A DNA stretch of 64,000 bases from Dendronephthya gigantea (Eukaryota; Cnidaria; Anthozoa; Malacalcyonacea; Nephtheidae). Positions 27,101-36,813 of the stretch are shown here, piece after piece; position 1 is the stretch's first letter; each line of letters opens with the position of its first letter. The stretch is from contig NW_021163075.1 in the NCBI RefSeq assembly GCF_004324835.1, positions 1,054,001-1,118,000 of the forward strand, in the 5' to 3' direction. The notes under the pieces are model-generated. The model worked only from the letters and a program-made list of their open reading frames with translations, was not told where the DNA came from and did not search any database. The position numbers and the translations under genes are program-made.

Positions 27101-28030
27101 CATTATCGACCCACTGATCTATTCGATAAACCACCCTATATTTAGAAGTTATTTCCATAAAATCCGAAACCAATTCTCAAACCGAAGTAAGGTTACGCGC
27201 AGCGTTGTGTTTCTCGGAGAAGTAGCAATAATCTGCCGCGATGGTCCAGCAGTTTGAGAAATGAATCATAACGGGCAATTACCGACTGAGACGATACACG
27301 TGGGTATCTTTGTAATCTGTCGCCATGAACTGATGGTGTTTATTTTAGTTTTTGGAGGTCTTTATGACTTTGACAATGTAATACGAATGGACTTACAATT
27401 AAATTACAAGAAATGTTATTTAGAAAAAAAATAGAGTTCGCAAAAATAGAGATTTAGACTGTTTTGAAGTAATATTTTTTATGAATAGATATTCCGTTGT
27501 TTACCTTGTTGTTTGGTTCATTTTTCTTTGACATGTGGTATATATTAAAGAGCGTATTTACTGCGACCTCAGTACACACTATCTGTGTGTTTCCTTCCAT
27601 CGCGGTAAAATTAGCAACAGCGATAAAAATGGCGGGAAAATTTTTGAAACTCGTTCTAAACGTGACATACGGAAAATACGCGCACCTGGTCCCGGATGTA
27701 GTGGCGTATGAGTTCTACGAGTGTTTTAGTTCTCAGTAAAATACCCCCTCTGTCCATATAATAAGAAAAATTATAAACGTGCATAAGTGATGATATATGC
27801 AGGACGGGGATAGATATAGCCACGATAGAACTATTTTTTAAAAATAATATAGCAATATTGCAATGCCCTTTTATCTGATTGGAATGGACTTTTGCATAAT
27901 ACTAATAGACAAACTTACGATGTAGGTAGCGATGAAGAAATAAATCACAACAGCTAAAAAGAGTGTAATTGCCAAGTTTGGCTGCAAAATGTTAAGTAGT
28001 GCGGAACTTTGTATACTTTTTCACTACCAC

Positions 28031-28111
<81 letters not shown>

Positions 28112-31100
28112 TATTATATATATATATATATTTTTTTGTTTCCCAATTAATTTTTTTGCCAACTTTTTCCAATTACTTTCCTTGACAAGTCCTTGATTTC
28201 CAAACAGAACAATCTATATTATTTGAACAAAATGAAGAGCTCACCTCTTTGGAAGTCTGTTCAGCTATCTCGGTTTTGAGTTGTTGGGTTTGTTTAAAAT
28301 CAGATGCCTATGTATACAAGACATTAAGACGAAAATTACGAAGTTCCCATAATGAAAAATTGTGATAAAAAAACATTCATTTTACACCAAGGTATGTTTT
28401 CTAAAAGCGCGTAGAAAGGTGTGCACAAATTGAGCAATTGAGCAAACCTTGGGGTGCACACAAACACACCTTAGTGTGTAATTCTGCACACCTGTTTTTT
28501 GTATGCTGAGAGTTATAAAATATATAGCTATAGTTATGGCACATTCTCTATAATCTAGGAGTTTCACAGAACATAACGCAATAATCGTGCAAGAATGATA
28601 AATTATGACAGTTTCAGCATGTGTGAACCTGAACTTTTTTTATTTAACTAAATACTGATATTAGGAAAGTAATATTCAAATCGACCACTAACCTGTTGTC
28701 TGTTTAACTCGTTCACGGCTCTCTCTAAATTGTCAGCTACTGCAAGGTTCTGTAAAAATTTAAAACGCAAGTTATCCATTCTATACTATATATGCAGTAG
28801 CTCCAAATAAAATACCCAGATAAAACCTTGCACCGTGGCAAGAGCATTGCGCCGGCATCGCAAAAGCGTAGGTTAGATTCCTGCCGGTCGACCGATAGTT
28901 GACTCATTTTTTTCATCAACTGTTCCTGGCTTGAATTTGAAGTGTGCATAATTCCACTCGAAGTTAAGACCCTTTCAACCTCTAGAATTTGCCTACATCG
29001 AGTGAAGTGCTAAAAATCATAATTGCTTCACACGAAGCGGTTATATTAATAAATTGATTTTATTAAAGATTGTTTTGCACTATATAGCAACATTCTATAT
29101 AACGTTCTAAAGAAAATCACATATAAAATTCTACCAGATGATGAAATACTCGCGTATTCGACGAAAACAAGTTTGCAAATATTATTTATACTGTCGAAAG
29201 GGCGGTTATGGAAGAAGGTGAACCTAAAGTACCTGTTGTATCTTTTCTTCCTCTTCGCATCTTGCTGCCCTGTGAATATTTAAATGACATTTAAATTAGC
29301 TAAATTATAATATGAATTCATTCGAATATTCAAAGAAACTAAATTGCTATTGAGAATAACCATCACAAATTCATTGTATATCCTATAATATACGTAAATC
29401 TAAATATTATATGATATACGAGATTACCATTTTCCGGTATATTCGACCTTCACTATTTTTTATTACCAAGATCGAGTATATGATATTCCGGAATATTCGA
29501 TCTTCACTATTACTATGGTCGAGTTTACCATACTCCGATAAATTCGACCTTCACTTTACTTATTCACCAAGGTCGAGTATAGCATATTCCGATATATTCG
29601 ACTTTCACTATTGTTTTTGTTACTATGGTCGAGTACACTATATTCCGGTATATTCGACCTTCACTACTTTTTATTACCAAGATCGAATATATGATATTCC
29701 GGAATATTCAACTACGGCCTCCACAATTCGACTAAGCAGCTTTCAGTCAACAAACGTAATATTTACGAGAAGAGCAAGTTTCTTCATTGCTTACAGTACC
29801 TGATTTTTGCAATTTTCTCCTTGAGTTCTTGGTTTCTTCTCAAGAGTTCAGATCTTTGGTTATGCAGTATCTCCTAGTATAAATAACCAAGACGTATTAA
29901 GAATATTTAACATGAAGTATTAAGAATTTAGGCACTCTGATTGCTTTAGCCTGAAAATGTAAACAACAGTTGTCTATTGGTTTGAGGCATACCAAAAGAT
30001 TTCACATTCATGCAATACCTTTTCTTCCACCACGGTGTCAAAATAGTTTGCTTGGCTGTCTTTAAATTTCTCGAAGTTTATTATAGCACTAAAGTATAGA
30101 TCACGTATAGTGAATACAAAAGTACAGATCACATTGATGTTTTGTAAAGTTTTCTCGATTTCGTTGAATTTCATAATACAAAACAAGGTAACACCACAGA
30201 AATTAGTGTTTATATGAAGTTTCAACCTGAAAATCTAATCACTAGTTTACAATTGTGCATTTCCGTATTGCGAGGCATTTTCTATGTTTAGGTAGCTCTT
30301 GAAATATTTATTGAAATTGATTGGGAATGCTTAAAAATCTCAACGTGGAAAGGCGTAGTAACTTTTATTTTTTGACCAAAACTTTGAGCTCAATTATTGG
30401 CATGCAAAAATATATTTCTTTGAGGATTTGTTGACGTAACAATTTGAAATCAGATTTCAAAAGCCATCGCAACGCTCGGAAAGCATTACCCTGCAACCAC
30501 CAACTCCTGCGTCGTTCATACACCGAGTGGAGCGCCATTAAATCTTATTTGATTTAGGAAAAGAATAACAGCACACATCTTGAATTACCTGATACATCGC
30601 ATTATGCGTTTTGGCTCTAGATAAATAAAAATAAAGTTGAATAAAAAGTACATTGAACGCTGTGTGAATTAAAACCCATACGTGTTTAACAAAAACAACC
30701 TTTATTTAAAATAAAGGTTCAATTCAGCTTATATATAGAGATCTGTGGCCAAGGAAAGCTGAATGTAACCTTTATAACCTATGTTTTCCAAAAAAGTGCC
30801 TGCAACCTAACTCTAAACTAATATTAATCATGCATGGACAACATTAGTAAAGTTTAATTGAAAACTCACTGGGATTCGTGAGATCATTTATGGAAAAATC
30901 TTTTTCCAAAGCGGCATGCATAAATCGTTGCCTAAACGAAGGTAATCAAAAAGTGTTATGACATTCAATTTATATGAGATACATTTACTGCCAGGAGGGA
31001 TTTGGCATTTTCAAACAATCTATCGGAATAAACTTTCGACATACGAAAATCTATCCAGAGTGGTTAAAATCTATTTTATACACGTAAAATGCCCTTTGCA

Positions 31101-34100
31101 TGCTGTCGAAAGCCTGTACAAAGATCTAACTTAATTTCTTCGACTTTTGCTCTCGTTAATTTATCCTCGACACTCGACTATTGACTCTCGACCCTCGACT
31201 TTTATATTCAAAACTAGTAGATGATAGTCTCTAAATGATTAACGTCATCGATTTCCGGCTCTCACGTTCTCAAACAAAATGATAGTAAATAAGAGAATAC
31301 ACAAATCCGGTTCGCAAAATGATATAAATTCAACAAGAAACGGCTAACTAAGTCATATTTTTGAACAAACAGGCTTGAAAAAAGATCCCTATAACGAGTA
31401 TTTTGGTTACTCTTTTGGGGAAAGCAAATCCTACGGGGTAATCTTAGGAGTAACTTAAGACAACATCATAATATATATGCAACAAACCATATCGTAATAC
31501 TTCATGTAGACATGTTATAAATGATAATAAAATTTAATAAAGTTCTATTATTATTTTCTTGTGATGCACAAATACGTCTGTATCGGGCATCGTTTGCTGG
31601 TCTCTTGCCCCGAAAATCAAAGTGATCAAATGTCTCATGATTCATAAAATGTCTCATGTAATAATCTAGGAGTAGATAGACTGTCTAGGTTCTCAACGTT
31701 GTAATATTTTGTACTTTGTGAAAGGACTATTCAATATTTAGAGGCCTAGGTTCTCAACGTTGTAATATTTTGTACTTTGGTGAAAGCACTGTTCAATCTT
31801 TAGAGGCCGTGATCCTTATCATTGGTACGCTCCAAGTAATTCTTCCATCGTCTCCTGTGACGAGGAATTTCTCGTAAAACACAGGATTTAGATCCTCTAA
31901 TTTCACATTTATCGAAGTCTCATACCATCGCTTGAACTCCTCAAATGATTGGAATCGAAAAGGCACGACGATGTTGTCGACTACAGCATCGTTGAATAAG
32001 CCAACCGCTTTAAACAAATCACGATATTCTTCTTGGGTTAAAGGATGCAAATGGTTAACATTCTTCGGCCTTAAATCATCGCTCATGGCCTCCTTCGGCT
32101 TCACGCCACACCAGATAGCAAGCTTTCCGCCAGACTTTAAACATCGGTGCGCCTTTTCTATGTAAATATGCTTCTGTCTCTGCTCATTGGGCACCCAATG
32201 GAATCCAAACACGCTGACATGAGCATCGTAATACGGTTGATCATCGTGTGGAAACCCAGCAACACTATCACTGACATGAAAATGTAGATTAGTGCTCGCT
32301 TTATATTTATCAACTGCGATTTCGATTCTCGCAGCATCAGGATCAACTCCTACAACCTCGCCGTCAGGACCAACGATATCAGCCATGTATTTAGCAAGGG
32401 CCCCTGTTCCACAGCCCATATCAAGGACTTTGTCTCCCTTGGAAAGGTTCAATTCGCGAATAAATTCCTGACCGGCTTGAAGTTGTGGTTTGGACAGCTC
32501 ATCATACGCCTTAGCGGCTGCTTCCATATTTCTTCGCTGTGAATGTGTTTGCTTTGTATACAGCAACAATCCTAGACCCAGTCTCTACCAGTTGTGACAT
32601 ACTCGTTCACTTGTCAGTTGTGGCACGAGTCCAGCTAAATAATATTTCAAGTACCGATACTTCCTTTCGCGTATCGTGTAGGCTTCGAATGTCATGAATA
32701 CAAGTAAATTCATTTCTCCGTAGAAAAATATCACCTTCAAAGATTACGTTAACCTTGCTACTTGAGAGCTTGGTTCTCGCTTGTGAAAATCTTGTATTTA
32801 TGATTCTAAAGTTTAGCTTGTAGCAATGCAGCTGTGATTGGCCTCAAACCAAATGTACTTCCTTGTTCTATCACGTGTGTTCTGATTTGCTAGGCTATCA
32901 GTGAACGCCTACTATATTAGTAAGTAACTGACAACTGTACTTTAAACAAATGACTTCATGGTAACAAAACCTGTAAATCTAATAGCTATACGAAAATTTA
33001 TCTGGAGTGGTGAAATACCATTCTATATGTAAAACACTTTCATGTAGCGAAATGCAAGATAAAATATCTAATATTGCTCCTGTCACTTTACTTATTATAC
33101 ACAACACTCGACTTTTAACACTCGAACCTCGACTTTTATAGTCTCATTTCTTGGATAAGCTTTAAAGATCAATGACGTCATCGATTTCCGGCACTAGTGT
33201 TTAAGTTTTCAAGCAAAATGATACTTAAAATCGGAAACGAAACCTTCGCCTTCAACAAACGATGTTGTCTTCAGCTACTTATAAGCTTACCCCGTTAAAT
33301 TTTCTTTCCCAGAAAAAGGAACCAAAATACTCATTAGGGACCTATTTTCAAGGCTGTATGTTTAAAAATACGACTTAGTTGGCCGTTTCCCTATTCTCGT
33401 TTAATTTGTATCATATTGCGAACCATATGTTTGTATTCTTTTATTAATAATTACCACATTTATACCAGGAGGGCTAGCTAGTCTGAAGCAAAAATCCTAG
33501 TCCCTAGACCCAGTCCGTACGAGTTGTGCATGACATGCATGCTGTTTAATTTATCAGTTGTGGCACGAGTTACTTACAAAAGAATGGTGAAATACAGGAA
33601 AGATGCTCCTTCTTGGGAAATATCCGGATTTTGAAACGCGCTGAGGAACTTGAAATGTGGCTGAAAAATACAGTACACGTACAAAATATTTGTCTAGAAT
33701 CATATATGAGTAGAGTGCTTGATATACCATATAGAGCTATATAGTACAATAAACGCGACATTTAAATTCACCGGATGAGTGTGATTGTCATATGAAACAA
33801 ATTTGTAGTGAATAAAATCATATGAAGTAAACCAAGTTTATTTTATTTTATCTTATATATGTATGGCTTACAGCAATCTTCAGATGGTAGAAAAGATGGT
33901 TTTTTAGGGGGGGGGGGGGGGGCTTTTTAGGTTTTGCTACCACCTGATGATTCCTATACGGATGAAACAGACTATGGTGGAGCCTCCTGAGTCTGTGGAG
34001 GATTTTTCGTAAGCAATAGTCACTACTTTTATGTCTGCTCTATGAGCCTCCATCTATATGGTATTGAGCACTCTCAGGTATTTCGTAAACCAAACGAAAT

Positions 34101-35521
34101 TCACCTGACAGCTAAAAGGACAAACATAAGGGGTAGGTATTCTTTTTTGACCAAAACATTTCACTTAGTACCATCTGCTTGAAATGAGTACTAAAGTCAC
34201 TGATTTAATAATACAGGGGACATTGCAGAAATGATGGGCTTTCATGCAGTTCTACAAAACAGGAAGGATTATCTTATGGTCATGTTTATTAATTGGTTTA
34301 AAATTGATTTCATGTAAACCCAAACCTAATAATAGGAATATATAGCTATCAGGACTTTTTCGGAGGTCTGCATGATGTATTATGTATGAGTTGACAGAAG
34401 TTCATATAACTTCATAGCTTCAGTATACATAATCCAGCAAGTATCCTAACTATGTCCAATATCTCAGCAGTTATCAGCGTGCAGTGACTGGAGTATAGGC
34501 ACATCTTCCAATGTCATTTAACACAAAGAAGAGACATTGGCAGATAGTTATGTTGACAGCCTAATTAAAGTACACTCCTCTATAAGACAAGTAAATTGTC
34601 AGGGCAAAGAACATAGCAAATTATCCAAATAGATACATTTAAAAGATTCAGCCCATTGTATATATACTTCAGTGATCAATGAAACAACATTGAAATATAT
34701 AATACAATTCAACTTATACATTTTATTTCTGGAAATAAAATTCACTCAATATGCTGTACCTGAACCATTTGCTCAGTTGATATTTGCATTGATTCTGTAA
34801 CAAGATCCAAGAATAACTTCCTAACAAATTGTGGCTACATAAAAGGAAAACAGATACAGTCTAAATATTTGCAACAAAAGCTTGTCAACTACCTGTAATA
34901 TACCATAAACTACCTACAGTGGCATGCTGCATATTTCTATGTATATGCCCTGCTCATAACAAAGGTTATGCAATTTAAATTGCCAATACATGCCTGGTTC
35001 CTACTTTTTTTAAACATAAACTCTAGCCCAATTTCATTTAGAAATATCGGTAGCTCACATACTAAAATGGCATATAATATGAAAACTTTCAGTCTGTAAT
35101 GCAGGCCTTTATCAGTGGCTGGAAGATTAGTGAAGAATATATTATACAAGGTGTGCCTATGAACTGATAATTTATATACACACTGTTCAAAATACAGGAG
35201 TAACCTGTCATTGAAAACAATGGATATCTTGGTACAAGTACACAGGGTATTGATTTTTTATATGTCAAAACCAGAGGTACCAACCATATGGCTAATGTAT
35301 TTGCAAATAATACTTGCAAATAACAGCAGACATGAGACATAACACATCACATAAAACGACATTTGACTTCAGCAATGCCGGGTTCAAAATCCACTTAAAC
35401 TTACAGTAGGTTTCCTCAGGTCTTCCTCCGAAATACTGACGTTAAAAAGCTTTTGACAGCTCGCTATTGCTTCGTCGTAAAACTTTATAACAGGAAACGT
35501 TAATGGTGTATCTTTCTCCAT
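21112..35521 (-). CDS. NUF2: Kinetochore protein NUF2 (NDC80 complex)
   Basis: Seventeen minus-strand exons join in phase: 35,521-35,405; 34,834-34,760; 33,660-33,578; 30,931-30,870; 30,616-30,589; 30,088-30,019; 29,873-29,800; 29,269-29,233; 28,749-28,693; 28,307-28,245; 23,292-23,203; 23,042-22,929; 22,651-22,593; 22,334-22,250; 21,846-21,740; 21,538-21,451; 21,186-21,112. They give about 428 residues against 464 in human. NUF2 pairs with NDC80; its calponin-homology head and coiled coil form the microtubule-binding arm of the kinetochore. Diagnostic stretches are NDLTNPKPKRIMRCISAIIN (human CPKAKRTARFLSGIIN) and LKAQIVTSPEKFRG (human LKTKIVDSPEKLKN), followed by continuous heptads. The final exon with the stop is unresolved. 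Introns host a methyltransferase gene, a GPCR gene, a LINE fragment and several MITEs. Confidence 0.92.
22006..22185. mobile_element. hAT-like MITE in NUF2 intron
   Basis: A 180-bp element with ends AATAGCGTAGCCAGCCTGACG and the complement of GGCGTAGCCAGCCTGACGAT, running on through TTTTGTCCCGCTATG. The flanks ACAAAAG and ACAGAAG resemble an 8-bp target duplication with one change. The same terminus occurs at about 24,986-25,006 and, weaker, at about 51,085-51,260. Confidence 0.75.
23360..23503. mobile_element. Hairpin MITE in NUF2 intron
   Basis: The arms of about 60 bp (AATAGACCTTTCTTATAATG on the left; complement AATAGCCTTTTTCATAATG on the right) continue through GACGTCAAACGCGGAAAGTC. The centre is about 20 bp. 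No coding content. Confidence 0.85.
23905..24870 (-). mobile_element. Broken LINE (reverse-transcriptase fragment)
   Basis: Minus-strand pieces encode a non-LTR reverse transcriptase: LNELRCLSPT, ISLIPAISKIAEE, FLLYYKKAFDLIDHVLVEKL (the first catalytic Asp block), PVPSGVPQ..KLGPW and LMVNDL..., WKYVDG, where the usual YVDD catalytic pair reads YVDG. At least two frame changes and an internal stop separate the pieces, and both ends are missing, so it is a dead 5'-truncated copy. The style is that of CR1/L2/jockey-type LINEs. It lies in the large NUF2 intron (23,293-28,244). Confidence 0.85.
24986..25006. mobile_element. Isolated hAT-like terminus
   Basis: Minus-strand CAGTGGCGTAGCCAGCC followed by GGAC matches the terminus of the MITE at 22,006-22,185. 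It seems to be a remnant end without its partner. Confidence 0.5.
25007..26270. other. NUF2 intron sequence before the nested GPCR
   Basis: AT-rich intronic DNA. GCGTGTTTCTATAACTGTAT occurs twice in direct orientation, at about 25,731 and 25,929. The second copy is preceded by a TTCTCCCAAACTCTC that pairs with GGGAGAGTTTAGG nearby. No gene was seen; the GPCR promoter would be in the right-hand part. Confidence 0.5.
26271..27257 (+). CDS. Class A (rhodopsin-like) GPCR, intronless, nested in NUF2 intron
   Basis: A 328-residue single-exon seven-TM receptor on the strand opposite NUF2. The N-terminus has two N-glycosylation sequons (N6, N15). TM1 holds the family Asn (GLVENIGVILVIL), TM2 LAVAD (71-75), TM3 ends FNRF (121-124) where most receptors have DRY, and TM7 has DPLIY (280-284) in place of NPxxY. 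TM5 and TM6 are clear around residues 172-193 and 223-247. The cysteine usually found at the top of TM3 is absent, as in melanocortin- and lipid-receptor-like groups. Large sets of such intronless receptors are typical of cnidarians. The ligand cannot be predicted. TM segments and motifs make the class call secure. Confidence 0.92.
   Translation: MGLNLNSTFHGDIANTSVANTFYTDAERTAILLVHNTLGFIGLVENIGVILVILCNRLMLDCPSNWFVLSLAVADAVTCLAAIVIVNVNNHMDTINTFLDRGMIFRFVLLSSAGNLLMLTFNRFLSVYKALKYPVYMTVSRAKRLVLVPWIIAAIITAFHAYSSRAKMPITIYIVSTYFLLVITAITAMNVYMLKTARDKRKVIKRLHMVVFPPRKSSVNENRLVLRLLIVSSTFFASYIPLIVITNMHHTERDAYLTSIPYLRKFVWCLAVTLLNAIIDPLIYSINHPIFRSYFHKIRNQFSNRSKVTRSVVFLGEVAIICRDGPAV
27258..28244. other. 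NUF2 intron sequence after the nested GPCR
   Basis: Contains the GPCR 3' flank, an 80-codon plus-strand frame at 27,497-27,739 with no recognisable similarity, and a long (TA)n tract. A splice-site-bounded hydrophobic minus-strand segment at 27,919-27,983 was considered as an exon and rejected (see rejected list). Confidence 0.5.
28035..28132. repeat. (TA)n microsatellite
   Basis: About 95 bases of nearly uninterrupted TA dinucleotide with two small breaks (TATAATATA, TATTATTATA), in the NUF2 intron. The YIYIY frames across it are artefacts. Confidence 0.95.
28820..28945 (+). mobile_element. tRNA-derived SINE (type 2)
   Basis: A pol III B-box (GGTTAGATTCC at about 28,871) is preceded by an A-box-like GGCAAGAGCATTG about 35 bases upstream and by GCGCCGGCATCGCAAAAGCG between. 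A non-tRNA body follows (GGTCGACCGATAGTTGACTC, then a T-run). This arrangement is that of a tRNA-derived SINE. One copy lies in the NUF2 intron between exons 8 and 9. Confidence 0.55.
29415..29712. repeat. Minisatellite, ~60-bp unit, in NUF2 intron
   Basis: About five diverged tandem copies of a unit containing ATATTCCGGTATATTCGACC, TTCACTATT and CCAAGATCGAGTATA, between NUF2 exons 7 and 8. The plus-strand frame across it (29,411-29,803) is repeat translation, not a gene. Confidence 0.85.
31030..31445. repeat. Left member of a repeat pair flanking the methyltransferase
   Basis: 31,045-31,255 (CGAAAATCTATCCAGAGTGG ... ATGACGTCATCGATTTCCGG) matches 32,990-33,195 in the same orientation. 31,300-31,440 (GGTTCGCAAAATGATA ... 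TATTTTGGTTAC) matches 33,285-33,445 in inverted orientation. No coding sequence. Confidence 0.65.
31684..31808. repeat. ~62-bp tandem duplication covering the methyltransferase stop
   Basis: Two near-identical copies of AGGTTCTCAACGTTGTAATA...GTTCAATCTTTAGAGGCC lie head to tail. The right-hand copy contains the last codons and stop of the methyltransferase; the left copy repeats them as 3' flank. Confidence 0.85.
31793..32569 (-). CDS. Class I SAM-dependent methyltransferase, intronless, nested in NUF2
   Basis: An uninterrupted 258-residue frame inside NUF2 intron 3 (30,932-33,577), same strand. The Rossmann methyltransferase core is clear: motif I VLDMGCGTG (48-56), the acidic end of strand 2 GVDPDAARI, a post-motif DAHVSVFGFHWV, and the late strand GGKLAIWCGV. 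It belongs to the Methyltransf_11/25 group, which includes arsenite- and juvenile-hormone-acid-methyltransferase-like proteins; the substrate cannot be named. A second Met at residue 15 (position 32,527), just before AAAKAYDELS, is an equally good start. The last codons lie in a tandem duplication, and shared repeats flank the gene on both sides, which fits insertion or local rearrangement. No signal peptide or TM is seen, so it is cytosolic. Confidence 0.88.
   Translation of the reverse strand: MLLYTKQTHSQRRNMEAAAKAYDELSKPQLQAGQEFIRELNLSKGDKVLDMGCGTGALAKYMADIVGPDGEVVGVDPDAARIEIAVDKYKASTNLHFHVSDSVAGFPHDDQPYYDAHVSVFGFHWVPNEQRQKHIYIEKAHRCLKSGGKLAIWCGVKPKEAMSDDLRPKNVNHLHPLTQEEYRDLFKAVGLFNDAVVDNIVVPFRFQSFEEFKRWYETSINVKLEDLNPVFYEKFLVTGDDGRITWSVPMIRITASKD
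32985..33450. repeat. Right member of a repeat pair flanking the methyltransferase
   Basis: Counterpart of 31,030-31,445: the left half is a direct match (CGACTTTTATA...AATGACGTCATCGATTTCC) and the right half is an inverted match (AAAATACTCATTAGGGACC...CATATTGCGAACC). Confidence 0.65.
33690..33850. mobile_element. Dispersed repeat family C, copy 1
   Basis: Shares about 110 bases with about 50,475-50,605: GACATTTAAATTCACCGGAT, GAGTGTG, ATATGAAACAAATTTG, AGTGAATAAAATCATATGAA, GTAAACCAAGTTT. It has no frame; a SINE or MITE tail is likely. It lies in a NUF2 intron. Confidence 0.7.
33906..33923. repeat. Poly-G tract
   Basis: About 17 consecutive G in the NUF2 intron, between exons 2 and 3. G-quadruplex-capable on the plus strand. 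Confidence 0.9.
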
Positions 35522-36813
35522 AATTGTTGAATTTGGTCGAAGTCGAATTCAAGATTTCAAATATGGCGGGCTTTTTCACCGGCTCTTCCGTGTTTCCATG
35601 AAAACCAGACGATGGCGCTAAACTTCAATTTGATTAAGGACTGGGAACAGTACAGACGAAAAAAATCAAACTTTTCAATGTCTAAATGTGCCTCTTAAAA
35701 TTTACTTTAATTTGGTTCCAAATTTATGTCGGAAGCTAGTTCTCGTTACTAAATATAATTACAAAATTTCAACTCGTTTCATAAAAAAACGAAGGAGAGT
35801 TGCATACAATCCAGGTGGTTTAAAATGGCGGGAAATGACTGGCACCACTTGGACTAGATTTGAAATAAAATCATTTCTCGGTTGAAATAACTTAATATCT
35901 AAATTATAGTGTTTAACATATAAGATTATTTAAAGTTAAGGGTTTCTTAACTTCTATAATATTTATAGTAACTGTGCAAGGCATTGAAAAACAGAAATCT
36001 GAAAGGCCACTGGCACTGTATGTGCAGGAATATATAAACAATAATAATTAAAAAGTGCGGCGTAGATTTCCATTCGGAACGGATTTCTAGCCGTTTCTGG
36101 GTGCTGATTGGCTAAAATTTAAGCGCGAGATGACCTGGGTGGAGATTAACGACTCGAATCGATTTACTAATAAACAATTATTGGATGAGGTTTTAGTGAT
36201 ATGCAGAGTTATCAAGGTCGAGGTAAGCGTTCAGTTGTTATCAGATTTCTGATCACGCTTACCTCGACCTTGATAACTCTGCATCTCACAAAAACCGAAT
36301 TTAATAATCGTTTTATTATACATTAGAAGAATAGTAAACATAGTATTAACGAATGAAAACCTTATTGTCCTTATTTAATAGCAAATAGCAATATCCAAAA
36401 ATACATCAATCATTAATACATAACTCAGTTATCTGCTAGCAGATAACTGAATTTTGCGTGATTGCGCGATTTATCTGTCAACTATTATCCAATCAAATTG
36501 CTTTTACTACAATAATGTATAATAATGACAGCTAATTGTACAAAACGCAGCTCGGGTAAAATATTTACAAACGTAATTACTTCGCTACAAAAACGTAATG
36601 TAGCACCCCCTGCACCCCAACCCATCCCCCCCCCGCACGCTATGCCCCAGACTTTAAAACACCATCATTTTTTTCGCAGTTATACTCCCCTAGAGTTCCA
36701 GTTCTGCATTCGCGGAAAGACAACCTTTGATTGAATTCACTGAATGTATATAATTCTCGCAATATGGTCTCACCACAATTCCGTACATCATTGTTATACA
36801 CATGTATATAATG
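35522..36813. other. Intergenic between NUF2 and FBXO22
   Basis: NUF2 promoter on the left, FBXO22 3' flank on the right; both genes are on the minus strand. It holds one hairpin MITE (36,165-36,325) and a small palindrome at about 36,425-36,450. Short frames at 35,688-35,885 and 36,525-36,734 show no recognisable similarity. Confidence 0.6.
36165..36325. mobile_element. Hairpin MITE
   Basis: The inner arms (ATGCAGAGTTATCAAGGTCG, continuing AGGTAAGCG) and their complement are nearly perfect. The outer arms (CAATTATTGGATGAGG... against CGATTATTAAATTCGG) are more diverged. Loop about 30 bp. No coding content. Confidence 0.8.

Noticed and set aside
27497-27739. 80-codon plus-strand frame after the GPCR as a second nested gene
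   Set aside because: No recognisable motif, atypical composition and no supporting neighbour or repeat.
27919-27983. Minus-strand segment with good AG/GT borders encoding PNLAITLFLAVVIYFFIATY, as a NUF2 exon
   Set aside because: NUF2 is soluble and the exons on either side (28,307-28,245 and 23,292-23,203) already join in phase 0 to give family-consistent sequence without it.
29411-29803. 130-codon plus-strand frame as a gene
   Set aside because: It is a translation of a ~60-bp minisatellite within a NUF2 intron.
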